From positions 18,893,288-18,957,287 of the forward strand of contig CM063256.1 in NCBI GenBank assembly GCA_032158295.1: a stretch of 64,000 nt of DNA, read 5' to 3'. The translations under genes and the position numbers were made by a program. Each line of letters begins with the position of its first letter. Position 1 is the stretch's first letter. This DNA comes from Pycnopodia helianthoides (taxonomy: Eukaryota > Echinodermata > Asteroidea > Forcipulatida > Asteriidae). The notes under the pieces were generated by a model, which worked only from the letters and a program-made list of their open reading frames with translations, was not told the DNA's origin and made no database searches. Of the stretch, positions 33,168 through 46,990 are shown one piece after another.

Positions 33168-34235
33168 TAACACTATAAGAACTAAAAGGGTATTATAAGA
33201 AGTTCAGATTTAAACATTTTAACCTGGAAAAAATATAGTTTTAATTTTATTAAATGTTTTTTTTCGGAAAAAAAGTAAAACTTTCATTTAAAATGCTGAA
33301 CTAACTCGAGTTTGCGTTTTTTTTAAACATAATAATCTAAATCCAACCCGAACAAAATGAACAACACAAAATTTACAGGAAAAATATGTGCTTTATTTTT
33401 TAATTGCCAAAAACACGTTTTTTACCAGACAAAGTTCGAAATGCAAGAGTATTTGTACCACTCAAAGAATAATAAACATTTTACCCTAATAATTGTGATT
33501 TTTATTAGACACAATTTTAATTAAAAAAAGTATTTGTACAAGATAAATACCAGAATTATACAAAATTATCATGGTGCAATCATGAAATATGTCTTGGGAA
33601 TGGTACGCCAATTGGCGTACCAATCACCCACTCCCATGTAAATAACGCAAAGGTTATTACAAATTAGGATTTGCTCAAGTTGTAATCAAAAGTATTTTTT
33701 TTAGCGTAAATATTGTTATTTTACTGTTTGTAAATGCCAAGTCTCAGAAACTTTGGTTTTCTCTGTGAAATAAACTTGTTGTGAGTAAGAACTTTACAAA
33801 ATGTATTTTTGTACTGTTATTAATATTGTTTTATATGTTAGCAAGTACCAAGCATGCACTAACTATGTATTTTATAGGTAAAGTAAGCATTTGGTGAGGA
33901 ACTATCCTTACAAATGTTTCTTATCGTTATTTCGTGGATAAAATCCGTATGAAATGATATCCATTTTGAAATAATCAAATATAATGAACTAAAATTAGAA
34001 CTGTATTTTACGCTGAAAGAGCGGAAATTGAGTTTTTCTACTAAAAATAAAAGTTTTCGGAACCATAATATATTTTCCACGTGAAAAAAGAAAATATTGT
34101 TTACTTTATCTCAAATATCTCAGAGTTTTCAATAAAAAAAATGTATTTTACATGTGCTACTGCGGTTTTATCTTGAAAAAAATCAAAATGAGGGATTTTT
34201 AATAATACCCTTTTAGTTTTTATAGTGTTTTATCT
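33168..34235. mobile_element. AT-rich non-autonomous element, about 1.07 kb
   Basis: The left end AACACTATAAGAACTAAAAG continues GGTATTAT; the right end is its inverted partner at 34205-34235 (ATACCCTTTTAGTTTTTATAG). The terminal repeats are about 30 bp with few mismatches. The interior is about 75% A+T with no ORF. It abuts the recombinase fragment that starts at 34236. Confidence 0.6.
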
Positions 34236-34920
34236 AGCAAACCAGACCCAACGATTGTCTTCCAAACTGATAGAAGGTTGCAGGCGGGATGATGCGCGAC
34301 GTGACCAGCGACCATTTAATTCCAATGCCTCGCTATGACAGTTGCTGGATGTGCTGCCTTTTATAATATGCACATCTGCATTTGAAGTTAAGCTTTTTCG
34401 AGCTGCAATGCTACTAGCGTTTTTCGTTTTTTTGCGGGTCGGTGAGTTTGCAACAAATTCCAAAAGCAAGGTGTTGCCGGCGCTGTTACAAATTGGCGTC
34501 TTTCATTTTGTTAAACCCAACCAGGGTTTGACCACTGGTTCTGTTATTGTGTCGTTGCGGCATAGCAAGAATAATCAACATGGCCCTCACAAAATATCCA
34601 TATTGATCAGGCTGTGGACACTGTTTGTGCCCGGGTTTCCGCACTGAAAGACTTTGTCCACATTCGGCCAAAGTTTCAAGGCATCTTGTTCTGCCGTGTT
34701 GGTGGGATTCCCCTCACGCAATTTCAATTTAATGCAGCTTTGCAAGAGGCATTGGCAAAGTGGGGGTGCAGAATGCCAATCATTTCGCACTGGGGCAGCT
34801 TCCATAGTATTTGCGTTGGTGGTCCCGATTGACGTCTAAAAACTCATGGGACGTTGGCGTTCAGTTGCTTTATTACGTTATATTCGGCAATTTCCATGCC
34901 CATGTTTTCCGGGGAATTAG
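34236..34920 (+). pseudogene. Degraded tyrosine recombinase, Ngaro-like copy 2
   Basis: The fragments are GCRRDDARRDQRP near 34275, FLRVGEFATNSKSK (Arg retained), RHSKNN (Lys region), QSFRTGAAS (His of HxxR lost, Arg kept) and MGRWRSVALLRYIR (Trp and Tyr retained) near 34845. They are spread over three frames with a stop near 34335. It is 5'-truncated, with no reverse transcriptase upstream. Confidence 0.7.
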
Positions 34921-34929
34921 ATCAAACTC

Positions 34930-35404
34930 GTTTTTAATGGGTCGAACAGAGGTGTGGATTGTAGGTGATTATTTGGTGTCTTGGGCAACCCATGCGATGG
35001 CAGTCCCGTCCCACGTTTGTTGGAAAGGAAAAGGTTGCGTACAGCTCCACGAAATTTCTCAGCTGCTGGGCCTAATGGGGTGTGGGTGTCCTTCTTTTAT
35101 TAGTTTGCATATTGGCTCAAATGAATTGGCTACTATTTTTTTTTTTTTTTGCATCAAAAGAGGATTACTTTGGCGATTGCGCACTGCAAAGAGCAGTTTC
35201 CGTCGGCCACGCTTGTATGGTCTGACATACTCCCTCATATGTTTTACTATGGCGCCGTTTCATATTCCGTCTTTAAACCGGGTGCGTAAAGAGGTGGGCG
35301 AGGACTCAGTGCTGGAGAGTGTGGTTCGAGTTTTCCAATACCCCAAATTCCACTGGTCCTATTGCAGCCAATTTCGGCGAGATCGTGTGCATCTTTTTCC
35401 TTAA
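34930..35404 (+). pseudogene. SGNH hydrolase of Ngaro-like copy 2
   Basis: It follows the recombinase directly. EVWIVGDYLVSWATHAM is block I with the nucleophile Ser changed to Tyr. LHIGSNELA is block III. The tail FHWSYCSQFRRDRVHLFP corresponds to the D-x-x-H block. It is longer at the 3' side than the 26-kb copy and shows the complete domain outline of about 150 residues. The changed nucleophile and a T run mark it as inactive. Confidence 0.65.
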
Positions 35405-35578
35405 TTAGGCAACGCCATTTTCCGTGCGAACCTTTGCAACTGTATTTTAACATTGCTTCAGTTTTCCTCTATCGAAAGCCCTGGTTGGGAAAGGGGTCTG
35501 ATTTATATTGTTGTGGGTCCCGTTCCTCGCGGTTGGCCTTTTTTTTTTGTTCCGACTAGAAATCGAATCCATCTAGTT

Positions 35579-36640
35579 TTTTGATTGATTGATTGATTGA
35601 TTATTTATTCATACATCTGGTGGCCAAAAAGCCAAATTACATGTTACAATTAAAAAGGACAATATAAGAAAATGACAGCAATAATTATAAGAACTTAATA
35701 AAAACATTCAAAGAAAAACACAAAATGCACATTGAATGTAATTAATTAAAAAAACATCTACAATTGAATTTGAAGAGAAATTCATTCGTTTAAAATATCA
35801 ATAAAAAGGGGGATGGGGCTGTTTTTGAAGCGAGTAGTTCTGGTAGGAATTTGTGAGATTTTGTTACAATTTCTGAAACACCTACAATGGCTTTCAAGCC
35901 TAGTAGGGGGCAACAGAGAACTAGTGCGGGCATTTCTACCGAGGTTTTCTGCGAGTCTTCTTTCTGCAAGTGTGTCCAGATTACAAAGTTTAAGTTCATC
36001 AGTATAGGAATTTAAGTTGCGACCAAGAATGATCTTACACGCCCTCTTTTGGATGGATTCGATATCATTAGATTGTTTACAGGTAATACTAGAGTGCCAT
36101 ACAACGTCAGCATATTCAAGGATGGGTCTTACATAGCCACAATATACAATTTTAAATTAATTATTATTGAAACCAAACCGTTTAAGAGTCCTCAACATAA
36201 ATAGTTTTTTGTTTACCTTTTCTAATGTTTTTTAACCTGAACATTCCATTTGAGGTTACTTTGCAGCCATAAACCTAGAACCTTTGCTTCTGAGACATAT
36301 GAAAGTGACTCTGTACCAATCTTTCTGTTATTATGCAGTGGAGGCGTTTTGTTGAAGCAAACTTGGATAGCCTGACATTTGGAGGGATTTAACTTTAAGA
36401 GGTTCTCATCAGACCACTGCTTAAACGTGTCCAGGTCGTTCTGCATAGAACCTCCATGTGTAGCCGTGCGGTTCTCTGCAAATGTCAGGTCGTCCACATA
36501 CTTCCAATATTCAGTGTCAGCATCTTGAGCAGCTGAATTAATAAGTATTTGAAAACCTATCGGCCCAAGTTTATATCCCTGTGGAATTCCCCCATGAAGA
36601 TAAACATAATCAGAAAATCCATTGTTATACCAAACACAGG
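35579..36640 (-). mobile_element. 5'-truncated LINE fragment (second clade)
   Basis: The minus strand encodes the reverse transcriptase palm, GGIPQGYKLGP and WKYVDDL (YVDD), within 36222-36636. After a frameshift comes the C-terminal part ending at 35782 (ILEYADVVWHSSI, IQKRACKIILG, TLAERRL). The 3' end carries an (AATC)n tail at about 35580-35602. The motifs differ from the 15-kb LINE (YADD), so this is another clade. The 5' end stops at a different repeat beginning GGGGCGGATACGGGG. Confidence 0.75.
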
Positions 36641-37737
36641 GGCGGATACGGGGGGGGGGTGGCGTGGGGGCGCACGCCCCCCTCTTTTTTGCTTGAGAGA
36701 AAAAAAAAGGGAAAAAAAAAAACATCAATGGGAAAAATGAGGGAGAGACAAAGTTAATGACATAGGCCCTACCTATTATTATTTTTTTCTTTAAAAAAGC
36801 TACTTCTCACACACTGAACATAAGCGCGAAACACCTGCAAATGCGGGGCGCTGGGTCCGGGGGCGTGAAGATCATTCACCCGCAGCGTGAGTCGACCATA
36901 CCACCTCAGCAAAGAAGTTTCTGGCTGTAGGTCAGCACGCGCGCGCTAAATGCAATGTGACCATTACAATATGAACTTCGGAAACTAGTATCATTAAGAT
37001 TAACAAAATGAAGACATAGCCACATTAAATAGGGCCAATCCACTTCGTATCCTTGGCTCTAGCACCAGTACATTCCTATTTTTGAGCCCGATTTAATATT
37101 TAAGCCGGGTTAAGAAACTTACTGATCGAATGCTACTGTACTTGTATGAAAGTCTAAAATGCTTTAAATTGTTTTTTCTAAAAACATCACAGATCTTTTG
37201 GGAAAATTGTTTGCTCTTCAAATCGCGAGTGTGATTTTGTTTACCTCATTAACTTGCGCGAAAACCATTGTCAGGTTCTCTCAACAATCCGCACCAGTTA
37301 TACGATCAACTGCTGATGTTTAATGGGGACCAGACTGATTCAATCAGCGCGCCATCAAGGTTTGTGAAATACGTGTGCGGTGCGCATCTTAAGCCCGTCT
37401 GCACAAAAGATATTATGCTCAGCGCGTTATGTATATCAGTCTGCCCCGGCAAGAGTGACAGCCAACGCCTGGTTTGACTGTTTAATTTCATCAGCTATAT
37501 TTCCAGAGGTTGTCAGTGTGCTGCAGGCAGAACAACTATCAATGATACTATAATCATTACTCTATGCTAAAACGAGCGAAACTTATCTACAACAATTTGT
37601 GAGCAAAAACCATCGATCTTTAGCGCAGTCAAGAATACGTGAAGTTATCTGTGGTTGATACACATCAACACACCAGTGACCTGCCACTGAACCCAAGTTA
37701 GGCAACACACTGCTACTGCACTGCTAGTACTAGTGTA
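36641..37737. other. Repeat-like GC block and non-coding sequence
   Basis: A G-rich then C-rich block with GGGGCGCACGCCCCCC lies at 36641-36690. The remainder to 37737 shows no supportable exon or RNA. Confidence 0.35.
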
Positions 37738-38087
37738 TTAAAGGTACACGTTGCCTTGGATCGGTCGAGTTAGTCTAGAAAAAGCGTTTGTAACCGTTTG
37801 TTATAAAATGCATATGGTTAGAAAGATGTTTTAAAAGTAAAATACAATGATCCACACATTAATATGCATTAGGAGTTGCGTGGTTTTCCTTGAACTTTGC
37901 ATAAAATGGTCGACTCTTTTAGTTCACGGTGTGTAACGGAAAACCACGCAATTTCGAGGCATATTTGTGTGGATCATTGTATTCTACTTTTATAACATCT
38001 TTCTAACCACATTCAATTTATAACAAACGGTTTACAAACGCTTTTTATAGACCAACTCAGCCGATTCAAGGCAACGTGTACGTTTAA
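37738..38087. mobile_element. MITE family C, complete palindromic copy
   Basis: The ends are TTAAAGGTACACGTTGCC and GGCAACGTGTACGTTTAA. Both halves contain inverted blocks (AATACAATGATCCACAC / GTGTGGATCATTGTATT), so the element can fold back along almost its whole length. Confidence 0.8.
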
Positions 38088-40002
38088 GATACACCATGTG
38101 TATATTTTAACTTCCTTTCCCGGTATGTGTAATGTCTTCACTGCCGCTATACTTATGCACAGCACTCATCGACGATAATATTTTTTTAAATAGTACATTA
38201 GAAAACCCGCAGTGCTCACTCGAGATTCATTGGTTATACATGTACATTAATCAATACACACATACTATGAGCACGTTTAAAAGTGCAATCTACGTTACAC
38301 TCATTGAATTAAAAATGGATACATGATGTTGGGAATTAAACTATATATTTTTCCTCCAAGAAAATCCAACAAAATTGTCCCATATCCTGTCTAAGACCGT
38401 GGGTGATATCTCAAAAACACCACCACCTTTTGAAATGATATTTTAGCAGGCTAGCTTTGTTGTATATATCTAGCTAGAATCAAAACAATCAAGCGGTCCC
38501 GAAAACAGAAGTATAAGTTGCCTTTACAAAAATGTTGTTTCAAGAATAACTATTTTAAACAAATATCTTAGGTCCAATAAAGACAATTTCACAGCGTTTT
38601 GCAAATTTATCAGTGTAAAAAAGAAAGAAAAAAAAAAAAAAAAAAAGTAACCAAGTAATCTCAAAATGTGGAATGATCATGGAATGACGGTCTGCTACGT
38701 ATTAACGGCTTCGGCAGTGGCTATGGCTGGATTGCTAAAAGGACCATCTTCATTGTTGTCACAGCAACCAACGGCCTTAGCCGTAGCCGAAGTCGCTTGA
38801 ATCGGACGCGTCCTAACATTATCCGTTACTGTATGTAACTAATTATTGGGACTCCTCACTGAGTCCAACATTCGAGTCTGGCTCAAAGACGTCTCAAGTG
38901 TACAGCAATGCTACAAAGGGGCGCCCTCTAAAGTGAAGGGCCACTGCCAAATGCGGGCAACATAAAGTCTGTTTCGTTTAGGCTTTTTATTTATAATTCT
39001 GGAGGAATTGTTCTGTCTTTTATCTAAAAATTAAACATCAGGAACGATTATGAATGAATCAACAATTCAAGACAGTGAAGCTAAATATGAAAATTCATCT
39101 ACAATCAATCTAAACACCACATTACATCACACACTGAGTAATTAATGAAGGTTCAGTTTGTGAAACGGTTTAGATAATGTGAGACCATATCTCTCCTTAT
39201 CGAAATTGTAAACTAATATTGTTTTGTTTAATTATAACGATTTGCACAAACATTAAAAATGTTTACAATAGGGGGCCTGCATACATTTATAGAACATCAT
39301 CTTAATATTTATTACAACTCAATTATTAATTAAATTGAAGAAAACATTCTAGGTACAATACAGCATATCACATTCCCCTTGTTAACAAACCTACTATTAT
39401 AGATCGAAAACATTTGAAGGATGTGCACTATATGGGGCACATCACTGCAAAACATATAATCGAAACTTGCTTGATATTTTTTAGCGGGCGGAATTTTCGA
39501 GTTTTAATGATTCGGGGTACAGGGAGTAAGAAAAACAAACCTAGGTTTTAAAAGTGTAGATTTAAATCATAATACTTCTGTTGTAGATTATGTCTGAGCT
39601 TTTAACTAACCATGACATATCCACTTCAGTTTTAAATTCGTCTCATTTTGATGTGTGTTTTCTTAAAATAAATATTAAAACAGAACATAATAATAATTAT
39701 ACAGCGAAGTTACAAATAGTTGTAAAACGAAGTTCAAGGTTTTGATACAACAGTGAGTTTTTGATTCATTGATTCACATCGTATAGTTGTCAACAAACCT
39801 GTGGAAGTGTCATCCAACGTGATCATCACAACCAACTTAACGAGCGTCTCAAAGCACTCATTTCATTTAACGACAGGTACACAGAGCTATCATTGAGTTG
39901 TGAGACCTATTCAACAACTTGTCATGGTTTATGACGTCATAACTGGCGATAAACGTTTAAAAGCCGTTTACGTTTCATCATTTGTATTGTGTTTATTTAT
40001 TC
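38088..40002. other. Non-coding AT-rich stretch
   Basis: It contains a poly(A) run near 38625-38647 and an inverted pair around 38706-38790 (ACGGCTTCGGC and GCCGAAGTCG). No gene is supported. Confidence 0.4.
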
Positions 40003-40376
40003 AAGGTGTTATACAGGATTGGTAAGGATAAATTACACCACAGTTAAATTTTAGTCTGAAAACTATTGTATTTCTGTGAAATGTTTTCCTCTGACATGAA
40101 GAAATATTCTAGAAAACTGTATCTTGAAAAAAAAAATCGAAAAATAAAAACATGCAACAGCTGTTTTCGGTTGTTACAACCACGATATTATTGTCATTGT
40201 GTTCATATGCTTAAAGTTGTGCATGGTTCTTCAATTTTTCTCGCCTGACTCAAACAACGGATTTAGCCAAAATTTGCACACTAGGTTAGTTATTGCATGT
40301 ATGTGGTCGATCACAGACACGAAATGATCACTGTCTTTGACTATTTGTCAGCCCTACCAATCCTGTATAATGCCTT
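40003..40376. mobile_element. MITE family D
   Basis: The left end TTATACAGGATTGGTAAGG and the right end CCCTACCAATCCTGTATAA are inverted, with a further AAGG/CCTT outside. There are no coding sequences. Confidence 0.7.
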
Positions 40377-40776
40377 CAAAGTGTGTGTTAGGGGACATTA
40401 TGTTCTCACTTATAGCAGACGGAGATTTCAGGACATTCTTGCTAGATCAACGTTTTGGTTGTGACTAACACCAACACCAGGCTGCACAGTGTTCCCAGAA
40501 AATTTAAATTAAATCACAGCCACAAGTTTGAATTCCATTTAAAATACAACCAGTTTGTGGAAGTTGTATGGCCGGTGAAAACAAACAACAAACCGTTAAT
40601 GTTTCGCCATGATGTTATGTGCGTGTTATCGGGCCTCAAATACATTTTCTGAAATATTTCTCTGGAGGGTTGGTTCTTGTCATGATTTTATTTGTCATGA
40701 TTTTATTTGTCATGATTTTTCAAAATAATATACGAAACAATGTGGTTTCGATAATTACCAATTCTTAGTTATGTCT

Positions 40777-42853
<2,077 letters not shown>

Positions 42854-43007
42854 CTGTACAAGTATGAATACAACAACACATAGCTTTTTAGTTATGTTAC
42901 TCTATTTACTTAATTCGAATTATTTATTTCCTCCAAGTCATATGCAATGCAAGTCTATTGGAATTGTGTTTGTTTAAACTGAGTTATAATCAAGTCTCCA
43001 CATTATG

Positions 43008-43394
43008 TTAAAGGCACTGGACACTGTTGGTAATTACTCAAAATAATTGTTAGCATAAAAACTTATTTGGTAACGAGCAATGGAGAGCTGTTGATAGTGT
43101 AAAACATCGTGAGAAACGGCTCCCTCTGAAGTAATGTAGTTTTTGAGAAAGAATTAATTTCCCAGTAAAATATTTGAATTGATTTTGAGACCTCACGCGT
43201 GAGGTCTCAAAATCAAGCAATCAAGCATCTGAAAGCACACAACTTCGTGTGACAAGGGTGTTTTTTCTTCCATTATTATCGACGACCAATTGAGTTCAAA
43301 TTCTCACAGGTTTGTTATTTTGTGCATATGTTGAGATACACCAAGTGAGAAGACTAGTCTTTGACAATTACCAAAGGTGTCCAGTGTCTTTAAA
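43008..43394 (-). mobile_element. MITE family A, copy 3 (reverse)
   Basis: TTAAAGGCACTGGACACTG to GTGTCCAGTGTCTTTAA, with the central palindrome GAGACCTCACGCGTGAGGTC and all interior phrases of copies 1 and 2 on the other strand. It lies upstream of the FReD exon. Confidence 0.8.
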
Positions 43395-43769
43395 AGTAAC
43401 AAAGGTACTAAACTCAACGGTAATACATCTCGTGTAGACTTAAAAACATCTTCGGAATAATCCAATTCGTCTCTAACATAGATGAAGACACAGTCAGTTT
43501 TATCCCGGAAAATATAAAGATTGTAAAAATTGTGTCTTCTTATTGAAGCATTCAAATAGAAAAAGTAGTTTGCATTATGGTCAATGGAAGTTTCATTCAC
43601 TTTGGAGAATATGGATGTTTAGTGTCAACAAACACACAAACAAGCAAACATTTACGCTTCGCCCGAAGAAGCCCACTGAGGGCGTACATTACTAGATGGG
43701 AATACATCCTTTACATAAAGGGGACTGACCTCCGATCGTATGGAATTCCGTAAACAGTGTTGTAGTCAA

Positions 43770-43900
43770 GACCAGTACACCTGAGACCAAGACCAAGACC
43801 AAGACCAGCAAGTGCAAGACCAAGGCCAAGACCAAAACCCATATATTCGAGACAAAGACCGAGACCAGAGGGTCCGAGACCGAGACCAAGACTTCGAGAC
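43770..43900. repeat. Degenerate hexamer array (GAGACC/AAGACC), array 1
   Basis: Runs of AAGACC and GAGACC with occasional point changes. A second array with the same hexamers is at 45.03-45.12 kb. Confidence 0.75.
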
Positions 43901-44199
43901 CTTCACAATTATATTAATAATGATAGTGATAATACTAATAATAATTTTAATTATAATAATAGCACATAAACAAACAATCGGGCAACAGAGACTCACTTGC
44001 AGTTTATATAAGAATGTCTTCCTAAACAGATAACAATGATTTATTTAGACTTGACAAATATTGAAAGCGTTTTCAGGTTTGAAGAAAATTGATCTAAAAA
44101 CAGCCAACGTTGTCCACTGTGGTTCATTATATCCCCCAAGTTTATATACCCTTTGAAGGTGCACACAAATGTTGACCAATAAATGTTGGTTTCAATTCT

Positions 44200-44340
44200 A
44201 AATCGCTATTATATCATCGGTAATTGTCAAAAACTGGTACCCTTACTTAGTGTATCCCAAACTTTGCATGAAATAACAAATCTATGAAAGTTCTGACGAA
44301 AGCGGTCATCGGAGTTGAAAGAAAAACAAATAAAATCCAG
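44200..44340 (+). mobile_element. Half of a MITE family A element
   Basis: GGTAATTGTCAAAAACTGG, AAATAACAAATCTATGAAAG and GCGGTCATCGGAG follow the order of the family A left half. The right half is missing and is replaced by a BED-finger coding fragment. Confidence 0.45.
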
Positions 44341-44558
44341 TCTTGTTGATGAATCGATGCTTTATGGGCACGATTTATGTGCCTGACGAAAGCAGAGCTT
44401 GTTCCCAACGTCTCAGTAATCCTGGTTGGGTTTCCCACCGGACAAAAACCACACACTGCGGAGTGTTTCTTACCCTTTCCTTTCCCATCACACTCCTTGT
44501 GATCTTTAAATCCAAATTTTATTTTAGCTGATTTACTTGACATCATTAATATCGTCAA
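44340..44558 (-). pseudogene. BED-type zinc-finger fragment (hAT transposase-like N-terminus)
   Basis: The minus-strand frame reads VCGFCP, about 27 residues, then FVRHINRAHKASIH, giving the C-x2-C and H-x4-H of a BED finger. It is preceded by a basic stretch (DGKGKGKKHS). BED fingers are usual at the N-terminus of hAT transposases and some host factors. No catalytic domain follows; the frame runs into MITE-like sequence. It is a fragment, most likely from a hAT element. Confidence 0.55.
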
Positions 44559-44909
44559 TCACACTGATTAGTAAATAATATGATTAGTAAATAATATGCA
44601 TGTATGCAGTAATAGTTGTACATACAGCACTCTCCACGATCGGTGTGGACACAGTGACGACCATGTGCGGAGCGGCGCATGTGGTGGTTTTCGGGAACAT
44701 GCTCGAACCAGTGACTACCTCTACTCTATAAATAGACTCGTGGAAATACAACAACGTGTGTCTGAATAGCTCAATTTGGATACGAGGTTGGTTATTATAC
44801 CGGCGATAGTGGTATTATTAACGAGTAGTACATGCATATCGTTGTTGCAGTAATCAACATGAGCATCTCCGTTGCAATATTGCGTTCGTTTGAAATATGA
44901 ACTGTACGT

Positions 44910-45140
44910 TCAAAATTGTGCGGCTGTTACGTGCGATCCATTCCTCATATCCGCTTGGACAGTGCATGTACTCCAACAATTTGTACGATAAATAGCTGGT
45001 CTCGTTCCGAGATCAGCCAAATGTTCGAGACCACATTGGTCCGAGACCGATACCAAGACCGAGACCTCAAGGTGGGGAGACCAAGACCAAGACCAAGACC
45101 AGTAAAAAATGGTCTCGAGACCTCTAACACTGGTCATTTA
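44910..45140. repeat. Degenerate hexamer array (GAGACC/AAGACC), array 2
   Basis: 45029-45123 contains GAGACCGATACCAAGACCG, then three AAGACC in a row and GGTCTCGAGACC. It has the same repeat language as array 1, 1.2 kb away. Confidence 0.7.
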
Positions 45141-46075
45141 CGCGTCACATGTGTGGCAGTATTGCTTGGCTTTGTAGCCACTCTCCAAGACCCGGAGGCT
45201 CCCCCCCCCCCCCAAGGGGATCCCCGAATAAAATTTAAAATAATATTCGGAAAGGAGAGAGAGAGAGAGGGGAATAGAAAGGGGAAGGTGAAAAGTCGCA
45301 AGTTTGTTGTGGTTTTTTTTACTCTTCATTTTTTGCCATTTGAATTCATTTTTCTTTCTGCCCAAATTAGTCTTTTTTTGATATTTCACTTGATATTATT
45401 TATTTTTCCCAAAATTGTGTTTGCCAATTTGTACAGGGTTTACTTCCCATCGTTTCAGCAGTCAAGTGCATTTCCCCTTTTCAAGGTATTGCTGGAAAGT
45501 GTAAAGATAGTACTATACTTGAATTTGAGAAACGCCGGATAGTACTTTTTGTACCCACGATGTTTTAAAGGAATACGCATGAAACCAGAGCACACGAACT
45601 TTCAACATTTTTCTTTCAGTCGGCTTTGTGCAAAGATTAAAACGACCTGCAGTCCCCACCTTTCCAATACACATCACATTTATGCCCAGGTAAACTGTTA
45701 TTTAATGTTATCTATTTTTACAGTAATCTGAAATAAATAATTATTAAATGGCACCACTTTCGCAAAACGAAGGATTGTCGGTAGGATATGGGTTTTTCCA
45801 CCCATTTATTCATGACATTTGCCGCCTATAGTGATGGAAAATAGGTAGCAACGCCCAGGAATGTTCTCTTCAACAACGTCTGCAGTATTGTTAATTCAAC
45901 AAAAACCCTTGACAATGAAGTACAGCGAATACTCAGTTCAAAAGTTCTTAACAAGAATGTCCATTTCTCTGTTTTTAGGCATACGGAGGCTTGATTGTTC
46001 ATTTTAAAACGCCAAAAGCTCAGATCTTCCGGAGTTCGCCTCTCTAGACCCCCACCGGGGCCGTAAGGACGGCCC
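45141..46075. other. Non-coding stretch with C-run and GA tract
   Basis: C run at 45202-45213, GAGAGA at 45259-45271, otherwise unremarkable. No exon is supported. Confidence 0.35.
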
Positions 46076-46079
46076 CTAA

Positions 46080-46152
46080 ACTCCACACGTTTACCCCCCC
46101 CCCAAAAAAAAAAAAAATAAAAATAAAAAAAATAAAAAAAAAAATAAAAAAA

Positions 46153-46192
<40 letters not shown>

Positions 46193-46197
46193 TAAAA

Positions 46198-46242
<45 letters not shown>

Positions 46243-46262
46243 TTAAAATAAAAATTAAAAAT
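46080..46262. repeat. Low-complexity A/(AAT)n tract
   Basis: About 180 bp of poly(A), AAAT and (AAT)n, preceded by a C run. Poly-Ile/Leu frames across it are artefacts. Confidence 0.9.
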
Positions 46263-46814
46263 AAACAAAAATCCTGGGTGCTTCGTTGCCTGTCAACGGT
46301 GCATAGTCACGACCTAACAACATGTTTATTTCCGGTACCCTTTGGGGAGGTGTAATTAAGAGGATCCAAGGAGGGCCAGTCAAGACTACCTGAGAAGAGA
46401 TAAAAGGAATCATGTAAAGGATAGGGACAAACTGGCAGAACTTCGCCAAGTTAGTCCATCAGAAACAAGGTAGAACCTTTTCACTTGACGACAGCAAAAG
46501 GTCGCGTAACGACGCCAGGCGGAGAAGACGAGTTTTTCCTACCCCAAACAATTTTATGTTTTATGTTTACGCGATTCTGTTTCTTCAAACATAAACTAAA
46601 TTTAACAAATAAACGAAGAAAACCAAAGATTAAGTCTAGACCTCCGTTTCCGGTTACTGTTGTAAACAATTAGGAATTTTGCCCAACTGACGTTCATGTC
46701 ATTATTAAATATATGTAATGGTTGCACTAACTCAGGCATGATTCGTTATTGGGGTTTAAACAAAGTAAGCACCCTCGCCCCAAGTTTCGATTTTGTTTCA
46801 ATGTTAATTGCTAC

Positions 46815-46990
46815 AATTGAAAGCCTCACCGGAGTCTAGAGGTTGAACCGTGTACACGCAACTCATCGATACATCCCTCACAATAATCTCAGAACAGTCT
46901 TTTGGAAGGGCAACTTTATTAGTATTTACAAACCAAAACATTGCTTTTTTATTTTCGTATTTGCAATAACTTAATAAATTGGTATGATTG
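46815..46990 (-). pseudogene. Detached duplicate of the first visible FReD exon
   Basis: LPKDCSEIIVRDVSMSCVYT and then VQPLDSGEAFN match the exon at 42723-42853. The following codons give CSN and a stop where the original continues VYCDMKTDGGGWT. No downstream FReD exon follows. It is a truncated exon copy about 4 kb upstream of the gene, on the same strand. Confidence 0.7.

Noticed and set aside
44715..44735. TATA-box promoter (CTCTATAAATAGAC)
   Set aside because: No gene starts downstream on the plus strand, and the nearest gene is on the other strand.
43770..45123. Interstitial telomere repeats
   Set aside because: The hexamer is GAGACC/AAGACC, not TTAGGG or CCCTAA.
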